Shown here: positions 10,742-23,103 of the stretch, one piece after another
Layout: each line of letters begins with the position of its first letter
Numbering within the stretch: the stretch's first letter is position 1
Assembly (NCBI GenBank): GCA_030761205.1
Contig: JAULJL010000025.1
Coordinates: 4,388,001 to 4,452,000, forward strand
Origin: Fremontodendron californicum
Taxonomy: Eukaryota > Streptophyta > Magnoliopsida > Malvales > Malvaceae
Direction: 5' to 3'
Length of the DNA: 64,000 nucleotides
Notes under the pieces: model-generated
What the model was told of the DNA's origin: nothing
Database searches by the model: none
The model's input: only the letters and a program-made list of their open reading frames with translations
Translations under genes and position numbers: made by a program

Positions 10742-12403
10742 CCCTATGTTTGGACTGGGGCAAGGGAAAGGAAAGGAAAGCAAGGGAAAAAGGGAAACCT
10801 TTCCCTTATTTTTCCTTGTTTGGATTAAAATAAAAAAATTAATAAGGGAAAGGAAGGGGAGTTGAGTTTTCCTTACTTTCCCTTCAAATATCTATTTTTT
10901 TATACCTCAATTTGGGAAAAACAGAAAGGGATACATGTAAAATATCTTTTTTACTCTTGTTATGTTTTATATAAATTAAAACTCTTCCTTACTTTTTTTG
11001 GTATAACCTAGTCGTCAACATTCTTTACAGTCTCTTGGTTTTCAGCCATCAAATATTTTTCCTGCACTCTCTTGGTTGCTTTCAAAGGTAACTTTGATTT
11101 GTATTTTTTTTTTATATATATTTTATTAATTTTTATCTTATATAAATATTTGTTGCATGTATACTTTTTATATTTAAGGTTTACTTTTTGCAATTGAATA
11201 TATATATATATATATTGCTGGTCAATCGTAACACCCAATATTTCCCACCTTGGTTTCTAATTTTATTCATAAATTTTGCTGCAATTTTACTTCACAAGTC
11301 AAGCCAACCCATTTTTGTCAAAGTCGCATAGCCCGCTCTTTAGACAAATATATTTCTTGCCTAATCAGTAATCACTGTTTTGAGCCGATCAAGTTCCTGA
11401 TGACATAAGCCTCAATGGTTGAAATAAGCTAGTTCCACCTGTATTTAAATAATCAAACCTTCCTTCAATGAATCACTCCCTCTTAAGAGAAGGCAAGAAA
11501 TAACTAAATTGTTTTGTTACCTCTGTATCAAATCGTATAGTGCAGGTGAATGACTTGCCACTGTCTGTAGAGTGAGCCAAGGGTGTTCTAAATTAGCAAC
11601 ATTTTTTGCGTATGATTGTTGTCAGTAGATTATACTAATGTATTATGTTTATTTATAATAATTAAAAGATTATTGATATTATTTAAATTTTTGTTATCAT
11701 AGGATGGATAAAAAAATATGGAGACAGTGATTGAGTACTTGTGGAGAGAAAGACGTCGAAGGATAGTTGTTTACATTATGTGTTTAGTTGTTTATTGGTC
11801 TGTACGTAAAAAACAATCACGACGAGAAGTTATTGATTATAGTATGACTTTAGAAAGAGATAGGGTTAGAGATGAAATAATGAGATAGGGTTAGAGATGA
11901 AATAATGAGTCAAATTGTTGGTAAAAAGAAAAGTCGAAATATTGTAAGAATGAGACCTAGAGCTTTTCTAGATTTATGTGCAATGTTAGAAAAATATGGT
12001 GGCCTAAAACCAACAAAACGAGTTACGACTGAAGAACAAATATATGTTGATATGTTATTAGTCAACATACTCTCTAATTATGAATTATTATTAATGGCTT
12101 ATTATGTTTTTATGAATAATTTTGGTTATTGATATTATTTTTTATTTTAGTTTATAAATAATTTTGATATTATATGTTATTTTATAAAAAGGTTGTAATT
12201 GAAAATTTTTATTATAATAAATCTTTTCCTTTCCTTTCCACTCTTTAACCAAACAAGGTTGTTAGAATTTTTTTTTTTTTTTTATTAATTTTCACTATCC
12301 AAACAAGAGGTACATGTACCATTTTCTTTCCTCAACTTTTTTCTCTTTTCTTTTCCTTTATTTTCCTTTCTTTTCTTTTACTATTGTGCATCCAAACATA
12401 ACG
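10742..12403 (+). mobile_element. PIF/Harbinger-type DNA transposon, non-autonomous
   Basis: Target duplication TAA at 10739-10741 and 12404-12406. Left end CCCTATGTTTGG and right end (reversed) CGTTATGTTTGG form the terminal inverted repeat. Both ends continue into purine-rich AAGGGAAAGG-type tracts with a second inverted pair around TTGTTTGGATTAAA (10815) and TTTAACCAAACAA (12245). Inside lies a fragment of a HARBI1-like nuclease (separate entry). The element is 1662 bp, much shorter than an autonomous PIF element, and lacks the catalytic core and the Myb-like partner gene. Confidence 0.85.
11718..12132 (+). pseudogene. N-terminal fragment of a HARBI1-like (PIF/Harbinger) transposase, frameshifted
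   Basis: A first open stretch from the ATG at 11718 runs to a TAG at about 11888. A second (11905-12132) encodes RMRPRAFLDLCAMLEKYGG then LKPTKRVTTEEQ, the conserved helical region just upstream of the DDE core in plant PIF transposases. The two stretches are in different frames because a 25-bp sequence containing GATAGGGTTAGAGATGAAAT is exactly duplicated in tandem (11859 and 11884). The catalytic domain is missing. Confidence 0.82.
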
Positions 12404-12406
12404 TAA

Positions 12407-14412
12407 AAGATAACGAAAAGTTTTGATTTTGAAAGAAGAATAATTGGAATTAGAATTTGTAAATTATAAGTTTAGTCATCCAACCTCAGGTACTAGTTTA
12501 TTTTGGTAATCTAATTACCAAAAATTATGATTTAATTATTTTCATCATTTAATTACGAAAAATTATGATTTAATTAGTAACGTTTAAGAAATTATTATTT
12601 TTATCAGTATTTAAAGACCAATGCATACTAACATGTTATTATGATGTCATCTATCAAATATCATGTTGTCATGTCATTTGACATTAAACATGATATTATA
12701 AATTTTAAAAAAATAAAAAAATAAAATATAAATTATTTAATTTTTCAAGAGTTTTTATTTTGATTATCAAAATTTATAAAATTTAATTAATATTTTGTTC
12801 TTTATAATAAACATTTATGAATTTTTAATATAATAATTATTTTATTGTTTATATTATTTAAATTAAAATATCTTGAAAAAATATTAAAATAAATCGTCCA
12901 ACTTTATAAAAAAATAAACCAACTGCTATGTGATACAAAAGTTAGGTAATTATATTTTTCTTCTAATTTCATTCAACTTCAAGAACATTGTGATCCCAAA
13001 TATGGTTTAAAAAATTTACCTTTCTACATTACTTCTCGGGTGATTCAATTTATGTCTTCCAACGGCTAAACAACAGTTCGGAATCCACTTGTTTATTTTC
13101 ATATAGTAATAGTTTGCCGATATAAAGGGAAGAAAATTGAGCAAGGACCAAAGAATCTATACAATAATGTATGAAAGAGTGAATGAAGCTGCCATTGACA
13201 AACAAAGCTGTAAAAAAATTCAGATGTACATATAATACCGAATAGCAAAACTAAAACTTGGCATAACCACACTAATCTTAATTCTCCATGTTTACACATA
13301 ACTCTAATATCCAGCTTCGAAAGAGGCTGTTCTATCACCATGTCTCATGAAAGAGATGTAGATATTTTTTGTTGCATTTTAAGCTGCCAAAAATCAAATC
13401 CAAGTTAGGATTCCATTATACAAATATGACTCAAGAAAATGCAGGCAGGCTATATACATCTGCATCACAAAAATTGAATTAAAGTACTACTGCATCATGC
13501 AAACATATGTGCCACCATTAAGAAGGTAGCTCTGATTTGTGTACATCACAATACAGTTGATGAGTCGAGAAACCGTAAGTTCTGTAACTACGAATTTCCA
13601 ACTCCAATGATTAAATAACAGAACTAACCTTTTCTCTTTTCCCACCTTTCCATCAAGCATAAGCCTTAATTCACGAGCAATCAAAGTATGCACAAGCATG
13701 CAGGCTTTGATGATTAACATTATGTCTTTTTAGCAGAATAAAATTGCTTTTTATAGACTGAATCTGCTAAATACCCGAATTCTTTGACCAGGTACAAACC
13801 AAAACAAGTATAGCTGGAGCCAGTTTTATTGGTAGTAATATGGTATGATTGCAGCAATCAGTCTTTATAGAAAAACGGCTAAACAAAATTTTAATCTATT
13901 TTGGAAGGCAAGATATACACCATTTTCAAGTTGGTATAAATTGAACCTAAACCTATGACACGGAAGTGTCCTCAAATGGTCTTAGTGATATTGGGTTAGC
14001 AAGTCAAATAGGTGAAGTTCTGGACGCTGTTTACTATCAGCCTGTGGGCCAACTTTGAAGTCCAAATTTCCATCTCTTCATTGCATGATTAAATAAGCAT
14101 GTCATATGGGTTTTTCAAGTTTAGAACGTAATCTTTTCAGATTATACAGCCTTGCATGCATTGGAATTATATCTGATGAGTTATGGTTGTTTTTAGTTTA
14201 AGTATGCAGATTGTGTCTATTTGCAATCTCAATAAAGTCAGTGGTGATCTGATCTGTAGCTTTAGAGTGGTGGGCTATCAGCTTTTGTATCTCTTCGGTT
14301 TTGTGCCTTAAAGTGGTGAGCATAAACTATCTTTTGTGTGAGTGTGTTGTGTGTGGATTGATACAATCTCATTTCTACTATCCCGGTATCATATCCCAGT
14401 ATCAACCTATCC
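12407..14412. other. AT-rich spacer; 13.1-13.5 kb may be distal 3' UTR of the RING1-like gene
   Basis: 12407-13000 is AT-rich with no gene. On the minus strand, 13490-13100 has acceptor-like sites (TTTTGTGATGCAG ending at 13463, TTTTTGGCAG ending near 13384). These are followed by sequence with 3'-UTR character and no long ORF. The RING1-like gene, upstream on this strand, has a consensus donor just after its stop codon, so these could be its last untranslated exons. This is inference. 13750-14400 holds nothing I can name. Confidence 0.3.
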
Positions 14413-14420
14413 CAGTTCCA

Positions 14421-14536
14421 TTGTCAAGGGCACAAGACGCACTCTAGACGGCTAGAACCCTTATATTGCCTCAGGCACAAGCGCAAAAAAAAAACGCTCG
14501 CCTGAGTGAAGTAAGGCGCAATATGTATATGTGTGT

Positions 14537-14604
<68 letters not shown>

Positions 14605-14993
14605 AGCTTAAGATATATAATTATGATAATAAACTCTAAAGAGTGGTCCAATTTATCTACAAAACATGCAATTTTTTTTGCCCAATATGCATGATTTCCT
14701 TATGATCCCACATCTGTTGTTGAATACTCAAATTTTGAGAAGTTAAGAGTTTGATACTATCACCTTTCTTACTAGTAAAAGTACATCTAATGAAAAAAGT
14801 TAAAATTAAAGAAATTAAAGAGAACTTCAATCAGGGGGGCTTTTTTTACGCCTATCGCCTTAGAAAAAAGCGCACCTAAGCGCACCAAGCATGCGCCTGA
14901 TCAAATGTGCCTCGCCCGAAAGAGTCTGAGGCTCTTTTGTAATCTAACGCTAAGGCACAAGGCATGAGCGTGCCTAGACGCACGCCTTGACAA
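14421..14993. mobile_element. hAT-type MITE with internal TG/TA microsatellite
   Basis: Left end TTGTCAAGGGCACAAG and reversed right end TTGTCAAGGCGTGCGTC form the terminal inverted repeat. Near-exact 8-bp flanks are CAGTTCCA at 14413-14420 and CAGTTCCG at 14994-15001. Subterminal GCGCC/GGCGC-rich blocks occur at both ends (CGCTCGCCTGAG; GCGCACCTAAGCGCACC). A (TG)n(TA)n run sits at about 14528-14601. There is no ORF. Confidence 0.8.
14528..14601. repeat. (TG)n(TA)n microsatellite
   Basis: About 15 TG units with one interruption, followed by about 20 TA units, inside the MITE at 14421-14993. Confidence 0.9.
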
Positions 14994-15001
14994 CAGTTCC
15001 G

Positions 15002-17150
15002 TCGCAGCCTAACATTTTAGCTAAGAATTAATTCTCTTTTTGGAAGGTAAAAAGGGATTAACAATAAGGTTCGAAGTTCAAACTCCTTACAAGGTTAGTC
15101 TTCGGGGATGAAGGATGCATCAAGAGGTAGCTTATCAAGCAAACATGGATTATCAAAGAAATGTCAACTCAACCACGCATATTGTATTTCAGATCATTAT
15201 TGATCCATTTATCACTATTTCAACAACATTAAAAATCATTCAGATTGACATTTGACATTGGCCAGTATGTAATGCAAGAAAAGCCACATACAGCATTAAA
15301 AGTGAACAATCAAAAGCTACTTGCCACTCTCAGTATCAACAACATTCCAGCCAGATATTGTACCGAAAAAAATCAGCAATCTAAATAAAATACAAATGGC
15401 CTTAAAACCCCAGTGACTAGGACCACAAGTTTCTTCAGAAAGCTTAACAATGGAACAAAAATAAGACAGAAATTTCGAATAACATATAACACAACCTAGA
15501 CATTACACGACTTTTAGAACTTGGGAGGAGTTTCTTCCACAGAATATGATGTTAGAGCCACAAGTTCATATACTGGAAGTCTATAAGGAAATTATGTTTA
15601 TATTTTTTTATTCCTCACCCTCACACCACCACTTTTCTCTCACAACTTCTTTACATATTCTCCTTTACCTTATTACCTAAATAAAAAGATAAACTAACTT
15701 CTAGTCTTAAGTTGGAGGAACGCCTCAGTCAGATACCAAAATTCCAGAAGAAAATCACATGGTCCTATCTAAAAATATTTCTGAAAATATATATTGCTTC
15801 AGCTACCCCATCTTTCAATGCCTCTGTGATTTTTACCTTTATTAAGCTCAGAGATCTATTATCACATACATGTGAAAGCTCCACTTGGTATTCAACCTTT
15901 ATAATATTAGTTCCCACCATGTCAACCCAGAAAGATTAACCACCAAGCCTTTCAAGGCTAATATCCGTAGGATTCTTCGAAAGATATACCAACTAAAAGC
16001 ACAGAACATAAGAAATACATTGTTGACAAAAACTATTCAGAAAATACAATTAGTAACTACATAGTTGTGAAACATTAAGTTAATAAACTAGCCACTTATA
16101 ATACCCTTCAAAATTAACAGGGCCATTTTCCATATTAAATGATAAAAACCAAGAGAAGTGTCAAACACAAAAATGCACCATTGATTGAAAACAGTAAAAT
16201 TATTAGTAACCAAATGCGGGTTGCGTGCACGTCTCTATGAAAAGTTAAATTAAAAAGACCTATCATGTCCTACATTATAATTGTAATTTATAATTTTTAT
16301 ATCGAAAGCTAAGCTACAATTTGGTTTTTTAAAAGAACATGACAAGAAATTTTTTGATGCTTAAGCAAGTTCAGACTTCTCCTTCTCCTTTCCCTCAAAC
16401 TGTTAAGATAGGGATTAAATACGTATAGTGAGCACAAAAATGTAAGTCATGATCTCCACCAACATAATTATCGCAACTACACTCTTATCATAGATAATGA
16501 CCAAGTTGTATGTATAGTGAGCACATAAAATGAAGTACTAATAATCTCAAATTGTAGCTCTAGCTCAGTGACTCTAATTAGTGATATTTTACAAATATTT
16601 TTTATCAATAAGATAAAGATGGTTTTGGAGGAACCATAGTTTCCATTACATCAACAATAAATGCAAGGAAATAATCTAAAAAGCCTTTCAGGCATAACAT
16701 TTGACAGTCGGGGACTTCCAAGAAAATAATGCATATATTTGATCACTTTGACTAGTACTTTCCTATCAAATTCACATAAATTACACATGTCATTTGTTGA
16801 CCAAAGGCTGCGAGGTCCTAAGACTCTAAAAGAGCTTCATCACACGTATGAAAATTCGATATTGTTTAATGCCTAGCAGGCATTCTCTTTTTCTTCTCCA
16901 CATTCCTGTATGACTTTACCATACCCAACAATGGACCAAAGGCCTATAAGCAAATACCCAAAACTCAGATGACCAGCTTCATTATATTAGCTGGTAAACT
17001 TATTTGATCGCCATTGAGCACCACACATGATGCACAAGAAATTGAACTATAATCCCAAGTTTCAACAATCCAAATTTAACAAAGACAGCACCAGAAAAGG
17101 GGGATATAATAATAATACATATAATTGTTAAAAGAGGCAAGAAATACTTA
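15002..17150. other. spacer or 3' UTR introns of the RING1-like gene; no coding sequence
   Basis: Moderately AT-rich. Short ORFs only, none recognised. If the RING1-like transcript has a 3'-UTR intron, much of this is intronic. I see no transposon ends here. Confidence 0.35.
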
Positions 17151-17156
17151 CTATTC

Positions 17157-18185
17157 TCAATCCAAATCTTCTTGCCTGGTCTCTGCATTATCACCTGATC
17201 CTGAACCCGGACCCCGAGCCTGAAATGGCCAAGGCAGCGGTATCCTAAAACTCCTCTCGACCGTCCGATTATCCCCAGACCTCTGCCCACTATCACCCAC
17301 ACCACTACCATCACCATCATTACCTCCACCGGTCCCCTGTGCCCCACGAAAACTCCTCTCATAATCAGGATCATCCGTAGGCAACTCGTGACGACACACG
17401 GGGCACGAATTATGCAATTCCAGCCACGGCAATATGCAATCATTATGATAAAGATGCTTACAGGGCAATTGCTTCGCTTCAGTCCCCTCCTCGAATTCGT
17501 CCATGCAAACTGCGCACTGGTTGAACTCCGAATTCAATTGATTCTTCGTTATCTTCACCGAAGGTAGCGAGTCGATGGCTGATTTAGATGCCGGTGGTGT
17601 CCCGTGCCGGTTAGGGTCGTTTTCGGCCAGTTGCTGGATCAGTTGTTCGAGGCCCGGTCCGATGAAATAATCCCCGATGTTTGCCGGAAGCCGAACGCCC
17701 GGCTCGGACGGATTGTTCTGGATCACGAACTCGACGTGCGCCCCGCTTGAACGGAGATCGTTGAGATGATTTTGGATGAAGGTAAACGGATCGAAAGCGA
17801 AAGGGTCGCCTCGGCCTGACCGGGTTGACCCGGATAGGCTAGGGTTATGAAGGTCAATGGAAGCAGGGGGTGATGAAGAAGTCGTTGTGGAAGAAGAAGA
17901 GGAAGGAAAAAGGAGCGGGAGGAAGGAAGAGAACGGATCCGATATCGTTAAAAAGGGGTCGGAGAATGGGTTTGAATTCGGATTAGGGTTTTGGAAGGCG
18001 AAGCCTTGATTAGGGTTAGGGTTTTCGTATTCTTCGAGGAAACCCTCGTTGCATATGGGACAAGACGGGTCAGAGGAAGGGGAGATTGTTAGGGTAACGG
18101 TACGGTTACATTGGTAGCAAAAGAAAGGCTTATTGGTTACGCCGACGGTGTTAGCGCCGCCGCTGACGTTCCCGTCGAACGACAT
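17157..18185 (-). CDS. RING1-like RING-H2 E3 ubiquitin ligase
   Basis: Intronless coding region of 342 aa. It starts with an N-terminal zinc ribbon, FFCYQCNRTV plus PSCPICNEGF (Cys 23, 26, 42, 45), typical of plant RING1-like ligases. A Pro/Ser/Asn-rich linker follows, then a conserved block IGDYFIGPGLEQLIQQLAEN (170-189). The RING-H2 finger has C224, C227, C242, H244, H247, C250, C261 and C264 in the order C3H2C3 (CAVCMDEF, LPCKHLYH, CPVCRHEL). All ligands are present, so it should recruit an E2 and ubiquitinate substrates; the substrates are unknown. The C terminus is Gly/Asp-rich and disordered. The ATG at 18185-18183 is the first in frame. Just after the stop (17159-17157) there is a GTAAGTA donor-like site, suggesting a 3'-UTR intron. 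Confidence 0.92.
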   Translation of the reverse strand: MSFDGNVSGGANTVGVTNKPFFCYQCNRTVTLTISPSSDPSCPICNEGFLEEYENPNPNQGFAFQNPNPNSNPFSDPFLTISDPFSSFLPLLFPSSSSSTTTSSSPPASIDLHNPSLSGSTRSGRGDPFAFDPFTFIQNHLNDLRSSGAHVEFVIQNNPSEPGVRLPANIGDYFIGPGLEQLIQQLAENDPNRHGTPPASKSAIDSLPSVKITKNQLNSEFNQCAVCMDEFEEGTEAKQLPCKHLYHNDCILPWLELHNSCPVCRHELPTDDPDYERSFRGAQGTGGGNDGDGSGVGDSGQRSGDNRTVERSFRIPLPWPFQARGPGSGSGDNAETRQEDLD

Positions 18186-18575
18186 TTTTCACGTCTGGGA
18201 TTGTTTTGGACGGAAGAGTCAGAGAGAAAAATGAAATTTGTTTTGAGGGGTTTTTGGGGAGATAATTTTTCATTTTTTAGAGGCTTCTAGAAGGTCTACC
18301 GACTTTAATTAATTAATTAAATAATCTTTAAAAAAGTTTTTTTTTTTTTTTTTTTAAAAAGTTATTTTTTTATTTTATCTTTATCTTCGAATTCGTTGCA
18401 TGTTTCAGATACATAAAAACAGATTTCATTTTACTTTTTTAAGATTTCATAAAAATCTTTTTTTTTTTTACTAAAGCTTGTTAACATTGTTAATTGGAGT
18501 GCTTCTGATGGCAATTATGTATGGGAATGAATTAAATCATAGTGCCAAAAAACATACTCTACCTTGTAATATATA
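18186..18575. promoter_or_regulatory. RING1-like 5' UTR and proximal promoter region
   Basis: A purine/pyrimidine-biased leader directly upstream of the ATG at 18185, then T-runs (18336-18353, 18459-18469) and AT-rich DNA. No individual element can be named with confidence. Confidence 0.35.
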
Positions 18576-19051
18576 TCTATAATATATATAAAAACACGAA
18601 TGTGAATTTTTTTTTGAACTGACAAAAATATCCATTGTTCATTATATTATTAATTTACCATTTTAAATATTTTTTATTACTAATAAGAGTTATCTAATTT
18701 ATAAGAAAAAAAATTAGTTATATTAAAATACTTTCATTAAATAGATTAATTTGATAATAAATAAAAAAATAAAATTTATATGAAACTGCTTTATCTTAAA
18801 AGTTTTTTTTTTCATTAATCTTGAAAAGTAAATCAATTATTAAAATTTACATTAAATATTTTATATTCAGAATATTAAAAATAATAAACTTTATAATAAT
18901 TTGATATAATTTTCATATGAAACAAATTTTACTAAATTTTAGTTAATATACATTTATTAGTTTTAACTTTTTAAAATATATAACTATATATTTTAAAATT
19001 AGAAAAAATAATGAGTATTCACATGCAAACGCATGTGATAACAAATACTAG
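18576..19051 (+). mobile_element. short non-autonomous Helitron, unit 1 of a head-to-tail series
   Basis: Begins TCTATAATATATATAAAA after a host A. Ends with a hairpin CACATGCAAACGCATGTG (19020-19037), an 11-nt spacer and CTAG, followed by T. TC start, hairpin, CTRR end and A/T flanks are the diagnostic Helitron features. About 476 bp, AT-rich, no ORF. Confidence 0.82.
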
Positions 19052-19053
19052 TA

Positions 19054-19723
19054 TCTATAAAAGCACGAAAATGAAGAATCTTTTGAACTGACGAAAATAG
19101 TCATCGTTGTTCATTATATTTCTAAATTGGCATTATAAATATTTTAATTATTAATAAGATTTATCTAATTTATAAGTAAGAAACTTAATTTCATTAAAAC
19201 ACTTTTTTAAATGGATTAATTTGATAATAAATAAATTAAAAATCTTTTGAACTGACGAAATTAGTTTTCGTTGTTCATTAAATTTCTAACTTGTCATTAT
19301 AAATATTTTTTTATTATTAATAAGATTTATCTAATTTATAAGTAAGAAGTTTAATTTCATTGAAATACTTTAGTTAAATGGATTAATTTGATAACAAATG
19401 AAAAAATTAAAATTTTATGTAAAATTATTTTATCTTAAAAGTTTTAATTTTTCATTAATCTTAAAAAGTGAATTAATTTATTTGATATAAAGAAAAAGTT
19501 AAAATTTACATTAAATTTTTTTATCTTCATAATTGATTTTGCATTAATATTAAAAATAATATAATAATTTGATATAATTTATATATGAAACAAAATTTAC
19601 ATGCAAATTTTTGTTAATATGCATTTTATTATTTTATTTATTTTTAAAATATACAATTATATATTAAAAAATAAATAAATCAACGAACATTCACATGCAA
19701 ATGCATGTGATAACAAATACTAG
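19054..19723 (+). mobile_element. short Helitron, unit 2 (with internal partial duplication)
   Basis: Begins TCTATAAAAGCACGAA after an A. Ends with hairpin CACATGCAAATGCATGTG (19692-19709) and CTAG. The 5' segment AATCTTTTGAACTGACGAAA occurs twice (about 19077 and 19231), so about 160-180 bp is duplicated inside the unit, making it longer than unit 1. Confidence 0.8.
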
Positions 19724-22118
19724 TCTATAATATATATAAAAGCATGAATGTGGAGAATCTTTTGAACTAACGATAATGTTCATTATTATTTATTATATTA
19801 CTTAATAGCCATTGTAATAATATTTATTATTATATTATATATTATAAGATTGAGATTATACTTTTAAAAAAATTTATCCAAATATTCGATCACATAATGA
19901 TAATTTTAATTTGTTTAAATTTAATCATTGGTTAATTTATATAGATATATATCTTAAGTTTCCTTAGCAATGAGAAATTACCATTTTTGTTTCGTAAGTT
20001 ACCGTGCTCATTAGTAAGTTTAATTATTGTCTCTGATTTGTCTATTTTTTTGTTTAATTTGGGTTTTTGTAAGTTTTTTAATTAATATTTAATCAATTAT
20101 AAATAATAAAAAAATATTTTTTTTTAAAACATTTTTGGAAATGTTTTTTAAATAAAATTTTATTTTATTTTTGATGAAATTGGATTTTTTAATTTATATT
20201 TAATTTATTACATATTGTTTTTATATTTAAGTTTTTAATTTTAAATATTTTTTGGAAGCTGAATATTAAATTATTTGAATATTCTTATTACATTATGATA
20301 AAAAATTTGGTCATATGTTTTAATTTCTTAAACGTATAACGTAAATATTTTTTTTACTATATATTTAAATTTAAATTTTATCTATGAAAATTTTAACATA
20401 ATTTTTGTCTAATACTATTTTATCTATTAATATAGAACTTTAATTTTAACATAATTTTTGTCTAATACTATTTTATCTATTAATATAGAACTTTAAGCAA
20501 AATCATTGTTTTTGTTTTTACTAAATAATTTTCAATTCATTATTTATACATATTACAAATTTTATTATTTTTAATATTAATTCAAAATTATAATTAGTGT
20601 TACAAACATTTTTCTACATGAGTTTTGAAATTTAGCTATTTAATTTATATTTAAAATATTAAAAAATACTATTAATTTATATATAAATTAAAAGTTTTAA
20701 AACTAACAAAATATATACATGCGTATTCATTATATCTATAAATTACCATTTGAATACTATTTTATTATATATTATAAGATTTATACCATCACAATATTTA
20801 TAATATTAATTAATTAAAATATATTAAATAACATAATGAAAACCAACAATCACTAGGATATTTTGAACTCATAATGTGTTTTGATTTGAGAAAAATTACA
20901 ATTCAAATTAGACTCACTAGGATATTAGACTCGTAATCTTAAAAGAATTGTTTTGTAATCTTGATTGATATACAAATTCTTAATCTTATTGACTTTAACC
21001 TTTGGTGTATCCTAATAATTTTACACTTCTACTCTAATTTAAATTTTTCTTTAATTTTTCTTTTCACAAATCAAGAACTATTTAGCAACACTTTGACACC
21101 ATGCTATCGAAAATACATCCAAATACGATTAGTAGGAATTCAAATATTTTTCTTTCAATTTCAATTAGTGAGATACTTTTATGCTGGTGACAAGCTTTCT
21201 CCATTCAGATTGGTTAATTAATTATATTTTTGTTATTTGCAAAAAAATGCCCGTCTTGTTTTCATATATGTATATGAAAATGTTCCTCTTGAAGAATTTT
21301 GTGGCAAATTAAACACTTAGTTTGACTATTAAAGCTGCTGGCAAGACCATCCAACTCTACCAATCGGTAAATAGTCAAATCCTTTAGTTTCTTTTTTTCT
21401 TCAAATGATTTATTGGCAACTGTTAATATGATATCTATAAAAAGTTTAAGTATTCCATCTTTTTTTGTTTGTTAATATGATATTTATTATTTTTTACATT
21501 CTATTTACAATTTTATGGAGATCGCAATACATTTGTCTCTTTTTGTGTACATTTATTTGTTAACTAGGTATTATTTTTTATTCTTTACAGTGTATTTATA
21601 ATTTTCTTTCGTTGTTTGGATTTATAGAAGCAATAGTTAAAGAGGTAATTTTACATTAATAGAATCCAATATAATGCCTTATATATACAACAATTGTCAT
21701 TTTATATTATTTACAAATTACTATGCACAATTTACAATATGTATAACTTACTATTTGATTTTTAAATAGATCTTGACAAACAAGATAAAAAAATATATAT
21801 GTTGAGTTGACTATTGAAAAAAAAGAGAAAAAAAATTGAAAATTGAAGAGTGAAAAGTAAAAAATAAAAAGTAAAAAATATTGATCTACAATATATCCAT
21901 CCTTATAACATTGTACAAAGTGTTTTAATTATGATTAGAAGTTCTTTTATTATTATAGTATTTAAATTATCAAAATAATTGATATATTTGAATTATGTTC
22001 AACAATTTGAATAATGATTACTTTACATTAGTTACATGAAGTAAAAATATATTATTTAATAAATTAAAATAATTGAATTCGTAAAATCACGTGCAACGCA
22101 TGTGATATTGAAAATTAG
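19724..22118 (+). mobile_element. longer Helitron, unit 3 (2.4 kb)
   Basis: Starts TCTATAATATATATAAAA directly at the CTAG of unit 2, with no host base between them. Ends with hairpin CACGTGCAACGCATGTG (22088-22104) and TTAG, a mutated CTAG. The interior has a 53-bp tandem duplication (about 20391-20496) and a less AT-rich stretch at 20960-21380. The best reading frame there (20961-21221) is not recognised and carries no Rep or helicase motif. Confidence 0.65.
20391..20496. repeat. direct tandem duplication of about 53 bp
   Basis: The block containing AACATAATTTTTGTCTAATA and ATTAATATAGAACTTTAA is repeated almost perfectly in tandem within Helitron unit 3. Confidence 0.85.
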
Positions 22119-22641
22119 TATATATAAAAGAACGAATATAAAAAATCTTTTGAACTGACAAAAATAATCATTCTTATTCACTATATTTTTAATTATCATT
22201 ATAAATATTTTTTATTATTAATAAAATTTATCTAATTTATGAGTAAGAAGTTTAATTTCATTAAAATACTTTTGTTAAATGGATTAATTTGATAATAAAT
22301 AAAAAGAACTAAAATTTTATATCAAATTGCTTTATCTTAAAAAATTTAATTTTTCACTAATCTTAAAAGTACATCCATTTATTTGGTATAAATAAAAAAA
22401 TAATTGAATTTGATATTGAATTTGTTTATTTGATATAATTAATTTTATATTAATATTAAAATAATAAATTTTATAATAATTTGACATAATTTGCATATAA
22501 ACAAACTTTACATGTTAATGCAAATTTTAGTTAATATACACTTCATTAATTTTATTTATTTTTAAAAAATACAATTATATAATAAAAAATAAATTAATTA
22601 ATGAGTATTCACATGTGAACGCATGTGACAATAAATACTAG
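22119..22641 (+). mobile_element. short Helitron, unit 4
   Basis: Starts TATATATAAAAGAACGAA (the TC start has decayed). Shares AAAATCTTTTGAACTGAC with units 1-3. Ends with hairpin CACATGTGAACGCATGTG (22610-22627) and CTAG at 22638-22641. It abuts the 3' end of unit 3. Confidence 0.75.
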
Positions 22642-23103
22642 TATATATATATTTATTTATTTATGAATGATTACGTTTGGTCCAACTTATGGAAGAATTT
22701 ATCTATTGCAAAACCAAATATCAGGTGTTTAGCTCTCATAATTTTAAGATTTTTAAGTTATGCAAGAAATATATTTTTAACTTATATTAAATATTTTTTA
22801 AATAGTATTAATTTTAATAACAAGTATTTAATTATTTTTTTTATGTTATGATTTTTTAATTTTATCCAATTTTTTATTGATTTTATTTGTTTTCTTATTC
22901 TAATTAATAAAATTATTTATTTATCTATTTATTTCACTTAAAAACTTGTGATTTAATTTAATAAAGTTGCTATTTTATTTTCATTTATAAAAAATACTAT
23001 CAAATAATTTTATAATATTTTTAGCTTTATCAAACGCTATTTTAATTTTTTTATCACACTTTTTAAAATAACTCCATTCGAGCAATACTTTTTATAAAAA
23101 CTC
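22642..23103. other. AT-rich spacer
   Basis: No gene or transposon end recognised. The small ORF at 22663-22851 is low-complexity AT sequence. Confidence 0.5.

Noticed and set aside
17000..17443. 147-codon minus-strand ORF overlapping the RING1-like gene
   Set aside because: It is an alternative frame of the RING gene's 3' coding region and UTR. The RING frame has the conserved zinc ligands.
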